Positions 18,821 through 30,053 of a DNA stretch of 64,000 bases are shown piece after piece (the stretch's first letter is position 1; each line of letters begins with the position of its first letter). This DNA comes from Aculops lycopersici (lineage: Eukaryota; Arthropoda; Arachnida; Trombidiformes; Eriophyidae). A model generated the notes under the pieces. It had not been told where the DNA came from and did not search any database. It saw nothing but the letters and a program-made list of their open reading frames with translations. Made by a program: the position numbers and the translations under genes. Location of the stretch: positions 6,799,500-6,863,499 of the forward strand of contig WNKI01000002.1 in assembly GCA_015350385.1 (NCBI GenBank), in the 5' to 3' direction.

Positions 18821-21261
18821 CTTCAAGAAACAGAGCCGACTTTAATTAGAGATCTCTTGTGAGAAGTAGTCAGGTTACAAGTAGACCCATTCGTCTCTCG
18901 GGTTGTACTTTCCAATCTTGGACGGCCCCTAGGATGATCGCCATTGTGTTGTGGTAGCTTGACAAAGAATCTCTTTGAGAAATACCTTCACCTCTTGGCT
19001 CTGCATCAATGCTACTGATACGCCGCAGCTCGAGCGTGAACTCGACTCGTTGCTAATTGTTGTCGCTGTAGTTGTTCTTTTGATCAATCGTCTCGTGGTG
19101 TCATTCACCTGGCGCCAATGTGAGAAAGTGATGCGCAACTCAATTGATCCAGTTGATCACTTTGGCCGCCCTTGAGTTTGTTACCTGTATTCTCGCACAC
19201 CTCGCTGTTCAGTGCAAACTAATTTACTCAGAGCAAGCTTTTGTCTTACCGAGATAGATGACTAATGTCACCTTAGCGCCTCGAGTAGCTTTCAAGCTTT
19301 ACCTTGTTACGACTAGTTTACCGAATCGATTGTGTGTAGTGTTAGTTTATGGCCGAGTTGAGGCCGGAGGGTATTTGAGCTATTCTGGTGGTTGTGGTAT
19401 CAAAAAATTCAAGGTAAACTCGATGGCAGGGTAGGGGAGGGGGAGTGAGAAGGACCTCTTGGCAGATTAAATGTATACATGATATCCAAACTACATAGAA
19501 TATTAAATGATAAAACCAATTTCAGCCTGCTGATTGATGGCCAAGCTGGTGGCACAGTGTGACAAGATTAAGAACAAGCTAAATATCACTAGTAGGACAG
19601 TGGTATTAGTAGTGTTAACTTGGTTGCGGGTATAAGGTTATACAAAAACCATTTACCGGCTAATGTGAGAACTAATTAGAATCTAGCGAAAAAACTATGT
19701 AACTAATTACCAGTAATCTCCTCTTTTCCTTGAGCTAGCCGCAAATGTTTTTACTTAATTCTCACAAGTTAATACCATCAACACTAAGCAAGAAAATTAT
19801 CTCGTGGCCACCTGTCGGAGTGGTTAAACGGAAGATTAACCGGCGAGTGCGGTTAATCTGGCCGCACTGTTGGTTAGTCCCCCTGCCAACCAGTCGGTCC
19901 GTCTATTAGTTAGTCATATCTGTTGTTGTAGACATTCAACAACAACTCGATAAGATTGACCGACAAATACGCGCTCAAAATCTAGGTATTTAGCTGGTAG
20001 TTGCGAGAGTCAACATTAAACCAAATGGCTCAGGTTCTTGAGATTTTCTTCCCTCTACCTCTCTGACTCTCTCGTGGCCGAGGTTGTTGAATCCAAGTTG
20101 TTAGATGATCAACGGATATACAACGACGACGTCGGTGACTGGGCCCAAAAAGACGTAAATAATTGAGTTGAAGTCGTTCGAGTTTCGCGAACGAACGCTA
20201 ATATTTGCGCCATTTATTTGCGCGCCCAGTTCAGGTGAATGCCTCAGCGTAGCGTCAACAGGTGATGGGGACGCTTGTGAGATTGATAGACTCGTCAGGT
20301 TGTTGCTGTTGTTTTTGTTGCTGCTGATGATGACCGAGTCAAACTCCCCTCATCATCTTTATCCTCAACAACAACAACAGTTTGAAGAAGTCGCCAATGT
20401 TTTGTCGGCCTCGGTCTTCAAACTAACACTTGTTGTTGCGTAAGTTCGAACATGCGAATTGTCTTCCAGAGGCTGTTGTGCGCAAACTTGACTGTAATTG
20501 TCCAAGCTGCGCAGTGAGCGCACCTGTTGATTAGTTTTCATCAGGTGACCAAACTTTTAGCCTGATGGTAATTACTTACTATCGGTGTCGTCGACGTTGT
20601 CGTTGTCGTGGTTACCATCTCTGCCAGCTCTTCATTTCAACTATGATCATTATTACGATATACCTTGCGGAAAATAAGGGAAAATGAAAAACTTTGATGG
20701 CAAGAGCTGAAAAAGTTAATTGGCTGTTAGATGACGCTTCTAAAAACCAATTGTTACTTCCTTGCTTACGCCCGAAGATTGTAATCCTCTTTGGCATCAA
20801 TATTTACTGCAACTTGTTTTAGATGCAAGTCAATGTGTCGCTGAGGCAAAGCAGCATACTTTATCATTCAGAATCAGCTGAGATCCAGCTACCAATTGCG
20901 CGACTTTGATTCAGTAGCCACCCACAAAATGACTCGAAACAACAGCCACCTGTTGTAGGTGGTGGTGCCAGAGTTGACCGCGCGCCCAAGTCTTTGCTAA
21001 TGATTCTCTAGTTAGATTAAGTCAAGTTTGGTTTAGTTTAGTGAAGGTTGGTTCAATTTAGTCAAATGTTGTACCCCTGCGTGCAACCATTACACTAGTG
21101 GTGTTTTTCCTACGGCCACTTGTTGCTCTCTCCGCGGATCACAATCATTTTGGCACACTTCTAAGGATAAAAGTCTAATGTTCGGTTAGGTAGTTGGCCG
21201 CAGGAGAAATAGAGTCAAAACCGAATTGTTTGGGTGCAACCGCACAACTAACTACCATTGA

Positions 21262-21293
21262 CTTCTTATATAACAGTTGAGTTATATAAGAAG
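21262..21293. repeat. Perfect 13-bp inverted repeat, 6-nt loop
   Basis: CTTCTTATATAAC, loop AGTTGA, then its exact reverse complement. Confidence 0.9.
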
Positions 21294-22120
21294 AAACTTG
21301 AAATTTAGAGCCACTAAACTTTCGGTTAGTCGGTAGGTTGAGGCTGACAAACTAACAAACCAGAGGCTTTAATAGCAGTGCTACTACTACTACCACTGCT
21401 CTCCTATTGTTGCGCTGCCTGATCTCTAATTAGGAGAGCCAAAGCCAAGGATAATGACTCTTGTGTTGGAGGCAAAGATCCACTCTCCAGTTTTTGGCTG
21501 GATGGACAAAAGTTGCGCTACTTCCATCGCCGTCGTCGTCGTTGGCCATAATACAATAATAATCATAATAACGCGTCAACGACAACTTATCGGGCAACAA
21601 CAGCAATAGCTACAGCAGTGGTGGTAATAAATGCAGCGGGACTAGTCAGTCCAGTAGAAAACTTAAGGACAGGAAGTTTGCGCGCTGAGGCGGCGGCGAG
21701 ATACTAAAAAGTTGGAGGAGTGGAAAAGTTTGAGGGCAACTTTGTCAGGCGAATGATTCGCGCTAATAGGCACGAGATTAAGCTTTGCGATAGGCAAGCG
21801 GAAGAGCGGTGGCGGTTGCAAGTTGCAACAAGTCTGGCCCAAGGGAAGGAAGGTGGATACGAAGAGAGGCGACAGCCTTTTGAGGTTTGGACGATCCTTG
21901 AGCTTCCTATGGAGCGGGGTTCGTTTCAAAGTTGCAAGTTCAGCGCACATGACGCAACAAGTCTAGAAACAGACACACAATGGCAACAGTCTCTTTCTCT
22001 TTCTCCTTCTTGCCTTGGCCACCAGATGACTGGTAGCCGGTGATATGAAAGGTGGTAGCAGTGGCATCAGCAACAAGTGGCTACCCTTATCATTGTCGTT
22101 GTTTCATCTCTCTCTCTCTC

Positions 22121-22140
22121 NNNNNNNNNNNNNNNNNNNN
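22121..22140. other. Assembly gap (20 N) in a CT microsatellite
   Basis: Twenty N flanked on both sides by CTCTCT, so the gap probably reflects an unresolved CT tract. Confidence 0.95.
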
Positions 22141-24160
22141 CTCTCTGCGTCGTTTTGTTTTACTTTGTTTTCTCAATCTACTCGTTATTTTTCTCTGCAG
22201 TTTGCTCTGAATCTCTGAACACAGGAAGTGGATAATAATCTGATCCCCTGTAGTTGTTCTTCTTCTCCGAATCTTGGCCAGTTGTCGCCATTACAGCTCG
22301 CTGTTGGCCATCCGCTCTGAGCTAGAATGGCATCCGGCGATAATTAGTGGCAGTACCATTCGTGTTTTTGTTATGATAAATCATACTTCAAGAACGGATA
22401 AAAAATAATACAAATATTGAATTGCAAGCTCAGCATTTAGATTGCCGTGTCTTTCTCTCCCTCCCTCCCTCTCATTGAACGTAGTAATAAGCTAAAAAAG
22501 TTGATTTCAGTCCGGCGTCTGTGTCTCATCCTCCTGAACTTTGATTGTTTCTATTGTTGTCATTATACTGGCATCGCTAGACTGTCTCGCTCAGTATCAT
22601 TCGCTGTTATTGTTTCTCATTCTTAATTACAATCGACAACCAGTCACTTGGTGATGTTGTCGTTCTTGTTGCCGCGCGATAAGTTCGAATGACAAACAAG
22701 GGCTCATTTTTCAATTGCCTCCTCCTCCTCTTGTCGCTTCGCCTCTCGTTTGAGCTGTCCAATCAATCACTTCTACTTGTTGTGTCCAGTCGTTATTTTT
22801 GTTGGGTGTCATTTGCGACGAGCTAGTGTCTAGTTAGCTTAGGCTAGAGGCACAACACCGAGTTTGTTGTTTTCGTTTCCATTTCATCTGTTAGAATTTG
22901 CCTCTTTGCTTTTTCTTTTTCTCCTCCTCCTCCTTCTCCTCTCTAAAAACTCCAACGGATTGAGGCTTCATGGTGCTAGTTTACCATGCTCAATTAGAGC
23001 CAACTGCCATAATAGACATATAAAACAACTAGACGAGTAGTTAGCTAATCCGACTGACACTCCGATGCCTTCATCGGGGCGTTGCAACGACTTACACAGT
23101 TGGCTTCGCTAATAACTCCAACTGGTCGCATTGCCGCTTTTGAATTGCACTGGACTTTGCCTCATCGTCGCCCTCCTCCTCCTTCTCCCTTTTTGTACTA
23201 TCGATGGCTCGACTAACAACAGAACAAACAACCTGTTGTTGGCGGCTTGTTGTTTTTCAATTAGCAATATGCCTAAATTTATGCCAACCAGTAGCCACAG
23301 AGAGATAGAGGCAGAGAAAGCGATGTGAAGGAAATTACGAGGAGAACGGAAATTTATGTGCGTCTCTGAGCAACGTAACTTGTAGTGGTCGTGGTTGATG
23401 TTTTTGTTGAAGTTGAAATCGTTGTGGTTGTGGCTACCATTACTAATACTACAAGTTGTCGGCTGAATAATGATGATATGATATGAATATCAGTCGGCGC
23501 GTTAAAGTGGTCATGCAACATTACAAGGGTCATAACAATATTTTTGGGTTATCATTATTGGTCAGTGTAATTCGTCGCTGAGTTTAGAGAGCCAACTACT
23601 ACTGTATGTAGTAGGAAGAGAAAAAACTGGCTACTTTTTCTTTCCCCCTTCTGGGTGCAGGTTCAAAATTTACCAATCTTCGCGCGTTACGCTGGTGGGC
23701 GTGAGGTGCGCTTGCGCTCGCGCATGCGGACTAGTGACGAGCGAACAAATGGCAAGTGAATTTATTCGCTCGCTTAGAAAACGTTCAGTTCTCATTCACT
23801 TCTCGTTAGGACACAAGCGCAAAAGAAGTTTTGCTGATGCTCATTTAATTCAAACTGAACTTTGATTTTATCATCATCGTTACTCTAATCAAGCTGGCAT
23901 CATCAAAATGATAATAGAATTGACACTATGCTACTACAAGTTTTAACTAAAGTGAGCTGTGGGTGAAAGAAATCAATTTGACGTAAGATTAACGATAGAA
24001 AAGAGGAAGAATAAAATCAAACTAAAGTTTTGTTTCGATCAAAATCAAATTCAAGCCAAAAGCTCATCAGCAAGCGATATGATGACAAATTAGTCACTCC
24101 AAATCATCAGATAGTAGTAACCAAAAACAAGGTAAGGAAGAATATGAAGAAAGGCTAAAC

Positions 24161-27100
24161 ATGTACCTGCAGCAGCAATCAAGTCAGGAAGATTCGGCCG
24201 CCGAACGGTACGAGAAGAGTCGGCGAAAGTTTTTTGAAAAAATTGAAGGCCGATCGATGTGTTCCATAAAGCAAATTGAAGATCTCGCAAGCGCTGCCCT
24301 AGAACCATTCGATGTTATCAAGTCAACAGCAACATCAACAATATTAACATCAAGTCAAAACCTCCAAGATTCATCCTCTTTGGCTCACAATCACAACAGT
24401 CCACCAAGTCGACGGAGAGATTTGCCTCTTCTGTCACTAGGCGAAGATTTAAGTAGCTACAAGAGATTCACAAGTCCCTGCGAACCATTGTTGCCTTGGA
24501 CAATGGTAGCAACAATAAAAGCATCAAATGCAACATGTGATAATATTCGAAGCATTCAACGGCCGCGATCGCAGACACTATTAATTGAGAATCATAACTA
24601 TGCCTCTATTGTGAGTAAGCAGCATAAATTTGAGGGCAATAATTGCAATGATCAAAGAAATCACCAAGATGACTTCAATAATGACCACACTCAACTAGAG
24701 GAAGACGACGACCTCGGGTTATATAACAACGGCAAGCGTCATCAACAAAGAAATTTACAATCATCTTTTGGCCAGCAGTCATATAATGCCAGTATTATAA
24801 AGGAAAGGGACGATCTTTCCTTGAGGGATTACGTCAACCTACCATCTAGTCTATCGCCGGAACAGCAAAATGTGGAATACGCGACTGTTCGAAGTAATAC
24901 TGGCAATGTTAATAAGAATAGCCCAAGCAACGCAATGATATTAACTGACCATGATCACCAAAGTGCTCACCAAAATCATAATCACAAGCAACAACAACAA
25001 CAGCACGACCACTACCAGAAACCCCAAAGGCATTTCAATGGTTCCACGTCGGACGTTAGTTTTGGCGAACAAAGTTGCTCATCCTCCTCTAACAACTCGG
25101 CTAAATCAGGTGGTTTTTCCATGTTGCCGCCATTTGATTGCCCATCACAGAGCAACAAATACGAGTCACTTGTCTCTGGTTTAAAATTGGCCAATGAAGA
25201 AAGCGGATGCTCGCGAAGCACGAAGTCTACAGCAGCCGCTAATTCTTCCTCCTCCTCGTCCGCTTCGCTCTTCAAACGCTTTGGCTCTTTAGTATCGAAG
25301 GCTTTCGCTACAAACGCAACAGCAACATCACAAGCTCAGGTGAGTTCAGGTTCATTGTCGGCAGTCTCGACTTGCAAAGATTCGACAGCTGGCGCCAGCC
25401 TGCCGGCGACTTCAAAGATTAGCGAACTGAAGGAGCAAGCAAAACGAGAAGTTGGAGATGAAGAGAAAATTTTGCATTTAAATCAAGAAAACAATAACCA
25501 TGTTGTTAAGTCTGATACGGCAGCAGAGGCAACAACGGCCGCCAGCGCATCACTTCACGAGACTAGAAAGCCACCTGAGGAGACGAGCGTTAAGTCCGCG
25601 CTCGTGATCGAATGCACCGGCGCTGATCAGGTGCACAATAGGCGGCGGCAGCAGCCACTGCAACGCGAGCATCCCTCGCAACGGCGCCAACATTTGCCAT
25701 CATCAAAGAACTTGGACGAGGCCGACTTGGTTATACTTCCCAGCAAATGCGTTAACCAGCGAACTAAACTTCAAGCAGCAGCCGGCAAAGTGCAATTGCA
25801 GCATTATCAAAATCAGAAAACAAATCCAATCAAGTCATCATTAGCATGCCGAATCAATAGCAAATTGTCACGGGATATAAGAGAGCGAGAGTCCCGATCA
25901 CGCAATAGAATGCACCACCGACAGCGCAAACAGGTGATCAATTTATCATCATCATCATCCTCGGTCTCTTCAACTTCATCGGAATCGATCAGCTCGTCAT
26001 CGATATCAATATCATCCGCCTCGCGTCCCTGTGCCACCTCTCCCGACTCTGGCCACAACCGAACAACCGATTCTAGTCGCCCGCAAAAATCCAATTCCCT
26101 TTCGGATGATTTGGAGTCTCTAATGAGCAAATCCAGTGGTTCCAATGCCTCGACATCAAGCTCGTTGCGCAATCGTCGAAACAAACACCACCTCAGCCAG
26201 AAGTTGACCAGGTCGCTAACTATCAACACAAAAGTTCCCCTTCTTAGTGGCTCATCGCCATTCGTTTCAACTTGTTCCCCATCACAAACCAAGCAAGTGA
26301 GGCCAGTTAGCGTGGCCGACCACATTGATTGTGGCACCTCGGCTGGCGGGAGTGACAGTGGGAACTCAAAGAGTAAATGTAGTCGCGATGACGAGGATTT
26401 GGAGCAATCTAATGAGATAAAAACCATCGAGTCAAATCAAGTTCATCATCAAACCAAACCAACCAATCGGCTCCATAATTTATCATTGATGCGTCGCCCA
26501 GTTGACTTAGGTTTGTCAAATTCACCGCGCTTACGACCCGTTGAATCTATGCCCGACTTGGCCTTTGTAGCATCCAGCTCAGCACCGACAACGGAGACTC
26601 CGCAGCCACCATCACCACCCAGTGGTAGCCGAGATTCGGCTAATTACTCTGATCAGGTTAATGGCCGCAACAACGATGGTGAGGAGGACGACGTCAACGC
26701 CAAAGATAGTGGTCAAGTCAAGACTTCAAAACGCAGTGGAAAGAGTAAGAGCAAACAGTCGCAGCCCATGAGTGGATTTTGGGGTCTCGCCAGTTTGATG
26801 GAAACAAGTCACGGAATAGTGAATTCGCTTGACCGTGCCGATGCTGGTGTTGGTGATAAAAACTCTACAAGTTTCAAGACTACACACAACATATTAGATA
26901 AGAAAGAGAAACGCAAAGTAGGGAGCAACAAGAAACATGGAGGTGGTGGCCATGAATTGCTAATGAATGATTACTCAAATGATTCGCTCGAGCCACAACA
27001 ACAGCAACAAGTGGCCGCCGGATACACACTGTACTCCCCATTAGCACTTCCACAGATGATGGATAAAGATCTCAAAGCGAATGGTAAATGCCAATCGTTG

Positions 27101-27814
27101 AACTTGTATCAGAATTTGTTGCGTAATTATGTAAAACGAAGCCATAAAAACTCGCCAGCTACAGCCAACGAAATGTCTGCAAGAACGACGGCAATTGCAG
27201 CCAACCCAACCGCTGGCCATAATCGTCATAATTGCCACCACCGCCATTCGAACCACAACCATCACAACCACCACCACCAGCATCATCACCATAATCACTC
27301 GTCGTCACAACATCATTCTAGGCGCAGTCATCTAAACGACCACCGTAACCACCGAGGTTCTTCTCGCGGCCACGCCTGTCAGATACATAGAGCAAGGAGT
27401 TGCAGTAGTGGCTGTAATTGTTTAAGTGCTGATAGTCGGGGCGGAAGCGGTGGTAGTGGCAGCGTCAGCAATAGTTGTGGCACTACATGCCAAGGTAAGG
27501 CTCAAGTTTGGGGTCAGCTGATAAAGATCAACAAGTCGGACGGAAGCCAGGTGGTCGAGTTGCATCGAGCGGCGGGCAAATCTTGGGGCTTCTTCGTGGC
27601 CAGAGGGACAATCAACAATAATCGTGGAATCTTCATCTCGCGTATGCACGACACTCTAACAAGTGGCGCTCTAACTGGACTCCTGAGCATCGGCGATTGT
27701 ATCTTGGCCATTGATGATTGCGTCATCGGTCAAGATTACGACATCCTGAGAGTGAACCAGATGATTAGCAAGAAGAGTAAGATCTTGTTGCGAGTGAAGC
27801 CGTTCAAGGGTTAG
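24161..27814 (+). CDS. Large disordered protein with C-terminal PDZ domain
   Basis: 1217 residues in one open frame from the ATG at 24161; the frame is also open about 75 bp upstream, so an earlier start through splicing is possible. Residues ~20-60 (YEKSRRKFFEKIEGRSMCSI, KQIEDLA) look like a conserved N-terminal motif. The middle is Ser/Asn/Gln/His-rich and probably disordered, with a His-rich tract near residues 1015-1065. The last ~100 residues form a PDZ domain: VVELHRAAGKSWGFFVARG, GIFISRM, GLLSIGDCILAIDD, ending ILLRVKPFKG. The carboxylate-binding loop reads WGFF in place of GLGF. PDZ domains bind C-terminal tails of membrane or junction proteins, so a scaffold role is likely. I do not recognise the orthologue. 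AATAAA follows at 27897. Confidence 0.8.
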   Translation: MYLQQQSSQEDSAAERYEKSRRKFFEKIEGRSMCSIKQIEDLASAALEPFDVIKSTATSTILTSSQNLQDSSSLAHNHNSPPSRRRDLPLLSLGEDLSSYKRFTSPCEPLLPWTMVATIKASNATCDNIRSIQRPRSQTLLIENHNYASIVSKQHKFEGNNCNDQRNHQDDFNNDHTQLEEDDDLGLYNNGKRHQQRNLQSSFGQQSYNASIIKERDDLSLRDYVNLPSSLSPEQQNVEYATVRSNTGNVNKNSPSNAMILTDHDHQSAHQNHNHKQQQQQHDHYQKPQRHFNGSTSDVSFGEQSCSSSSNNSAKSGGFSMLPPFDCPSQSNKYESLVSGLKLANEESGCSRSTKSTAAANSSSSSSASLFKRFGSLVSKAFATNATATSQAQVSSGSLSAVSTCKDSTAGASLPATSKISELKEQAKREVGDEEKILHLNQENNNHVVKSDTAAEATTAASASLHETRKPPEETSVKSALVIECTGADQVHNRRRQQPLQREHPSQRRQHLPSSKNLDEADLVILPSKCVNQRTKLQAAAGKVQLQHYQNQKTNPIKSSLACRINSKLSRDIRERESRSRNRMHHRQRKQVINLSSSSSSVSSTSSESISSSSISISSASRPCATSPDSGHNRTTDSSRPQKSNSLSDDLESLMSKSSGSNASTSSSLRNRRNKHHLSQKLTRSLTINTKVPLLSGSSPFVSTCSPSQTKQVRPVSVADHIDCGTSAGGSDSGNSKSKCSRDDEDLEQSNEIKTIESNQVHHQTKPTNRLHNLSLMRRPVDLGLSNSPRLRPVESMPDLAFVASSSAPTTETPQPPSPPSGSRDSANYSDQVNGRNNDGEEDDVNAKDSGQVKTSKRSGKSKSKQSQPMSGFWGLASLMETSHGIVNSLDRADAGVGDKNSTSFKTTHNILDKKEKRKVGSNKKHGGGGHELLMNDYSNDSLEPQQQQQVAAGYTLYSPLALPQMMDKDLKANGKCQSLNLYQNLLRNYVKRSHKNSPATANEMSARTTAIAANPTAGHNRHNCHHRHSNHNHHNHHHQHHHHNHSSSQHHSRRSHLNDHRNHRGSSRGHACQIHRARSCSSGCNCLSADSRGGSGGSGSVSNSCGTTCQGKAQVWGQLIKINKSDGSQVVELHRAAGKSWGFFVARGTINNNRGIFISRMHDTLTSGALTGLLSIGDCILAIDDCVIGQDYDILRVNQMISKKSKILLRVKPFKG

Positions 27815-27896
27815 CTCTCTTCATGTATTATGTTATGTTATGTCATGTTTTAATCATGCAACAATCTTATTATTCGCTTCCGAATCTAGGTGAAAC

Positions 27897-27902
27897 AATA
27901 AA
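27897..27902 (+). terminator. Polyadenylation signal for the PDZ gene
   Basis: AATAAA 83 bp after the stop. Confidence 0.55.
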
Positions 27903-29453
27903 CAAGCTGTTAAGTGCACCTAACCGGCACGAGCAACGTCGGCTTTGTTATCAGAGAGGCCGACAGTACAATCAACGCCTCAATCGATAACTCTGTCACC
28001 AAATGATATAATGTTTGCATATGTTTACAAAGCTGTTAGTGTGATGTCTCCCTCCCTCCCTCCACCTTCCTCTAACTGATTGTGCTGGTCACATTGAAAC
28101 TAGCAACAAGTATAATCAATTGATGCGGTTAGATAACTCCCACGAGAATAATAGCAAGCATTTTTCTCCAACTTCACTTGCACTTGTTGAATATCGTCGT
28201 GTATGTATATCTGCCGATTTGAAAAGCAACAGGTGAACTGATAGTATGTGCCACCATTACATCAAGTAAAAGCCTCTCTCACACTGATACACACACAAGA
28301 TAGCGGCAATCTCTAGCTGGGCAAATCTTGTTAAGACCAACCAGCCAGGTGGCGAGGATATCGAGTGTAGTGACACTTGCTTGGCTGGCAAGGTGCAGAG
28401 CAATCAATGTCAGCGCTAATGCAACCTTTTCACTAGTAGAATAGCAGCAACTGACTTTCCTAGCGCCAATGTGACCTGCTTCATCCCGATCCCTCTCTGT
28501 CTCTTTCATTCAGACAAGTGGTAGTTTGCTGTGTGGTTCAAACGGCATCAGCAGTGGAGTCGACGAATCCGACGAGTGGTGTTCTCTAACACAGTCGTCA
28601 CTTTGCTATCTAGTTTGGTAGCCACTCAACAGCATAGCAATGGCAACAAGCGATTGGCCTGTGGGAGCGCGACCTGTTGCTCGTCGGCTTGGCCGCCGCT
28701 GCCATCTTGCGATCATTGATCCGCTCACATCTGATGATCTCACAGGTGAAATCTTCGCACACTTACTTTTCATACTCTCACTTGTTACTGTAGCTCCATG
28801 GTCGTCGTAGTCTTCGTTACCGTGGTCTTTTGCTATCTCAGGGAAGAGGTATACAGGTTAGCTCAAGTTATGGCCACCAATTGAGACGTTAAATGGGCAG
28901 CAAATTATCCGCTTCAATTGACGGTCACCAAAACTGGAGATGGAGATTGAACTTGACACCCAGGTGACGGTGGCGTTGGCAGTGGTGAGCCTGCCTGCCC
29001 ATTCAACTTTTGCAAAGGCATCGGCTAAAAGCAAAGGCTCGTTGCTCTCGAGGAGAGAGAGAGAGAGAGGGAGAGAGGAGGTTACAGGTGGTCGGAATGG
29101 ATCGCTTCAGTGGAGTCGTAAAGTATAGCCCCTACCATAGCCCAAGTAGTAATAAAGAGAAAGTGACCACCTGTGAGAGGGCCAATCACCTCGGAGTCAC
29201 TAAATAGTAGCTCACTTTACTCGTTTTCTTAGCGGAACTTTTGCCACACAAGTGGCAGCGGCGGCTCGCCGAAGATGAAGACATCAGACGATCGCCGGTG
29301 CAAGCGCAGCTAAAAGTAGACCACACACATGCTCACCGATTCCAACGGCGGATACTTTTCAACTGCTTGGATGACTGAGGCCGTAAAAGCCTCAATTATA
29401 TGCTAACTAGACTGTCGACTGATGGCCGCCGGTGGCTTTCCGTTCCAATTCAA

Positions 29454-29491
29454 TGCTATTCCCCAATCATGTGACTAATCGGGGAATAGCA
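29454..29491. repeat. Perfect 11-bp inverted repeat
   Basis: TGCTATTCCCC at 29454-29464 and its reverse complement at 29481-29491, with a 16-nt loop. Confidence 0.8.
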
Positions 29492-30015
29492 ATGGCATTT
29501 ATTGACTCTCTGGTCACAACTGGTGGCGACGTTGAGGCTCGAACAGTTGACTACATTGGCGATGATGACGATAATGATGATGATGATGCTAAAACGCTGA
29601 TGATCATCGGGGTGGCTGCAGCAACCTGTGTCAGTTCGCTCATGTGAGCGGCCATTCGCGTGCATCACCGGCAATTACGCTGCCGGTGGCCATCGAAAAC
29701 CCCGGAGGTTTGGGATTCGATAGAGTGAGAGTTGCAAAGAATATCACCGAGCAACAAGTGAAATCTCCAGAGTTTATGTCAATTGTTCGCTCCGTTGACT
29801 TTGCAACGTTACAACGACAAACTAGCCAACCATTTTGCGTTTATCTCTCTTTTTTCTACACTAAACTAAAGCTCCGTTTACATTCTACGTGTGCCGTCGT
29901 TTGCCGGCCGCTGCCACTTGTTGCGTCCACTGGATTCCACTCAACTCGCTGCCATTGGGGTTTCACGCGACCAACTGAATCTGCGAGCGCAACTTGGGCT
30001 GCGCTTCAACAGACC

Positions 30016-30053
30016 CCATCTTTTTTTCGTTGGCCTGAACGAAAAAAAGATGG
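30016..30053. repeat. Perfect 16-bp inverted repeat, 6-nt loop
   Basis: CCATCTTTTTTTCGTT, loop GGCCTG, then the exact reverse complement. Confidence 0.9.

Larger units (their letters stand above)
18670..24160. other. Large intergenic region, candidate regulatory DNA
   Basis: About 5.5 kb without a recognised gene. It holds several CCACYTGTTG elements (20946, 21116, 22071), a 13-bp perfect hairpin at 21262-21293, a CT microsatellite interrupted by a 20-base N gap (22121-22140), degenerate TTTAGTCAAGTTTGG-like repeats around 21010-21070, and a GC-rich stretch near 23690-23740 that could be the promoter of the PDZ gene. Confidence 0.45.

Noticed and set aside
19806..19870. tRNA-like GTCGGAGTGGTTAA stretch
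   Set aside because: Resembles an A box, but no B box, acceptor stem or anticodon arm can be folded.
25813..26427. 204-codon ORF antisense to the PDZ gene
   Set aside because: Shadow of Ser/Asp-rich codons on the coding strand.
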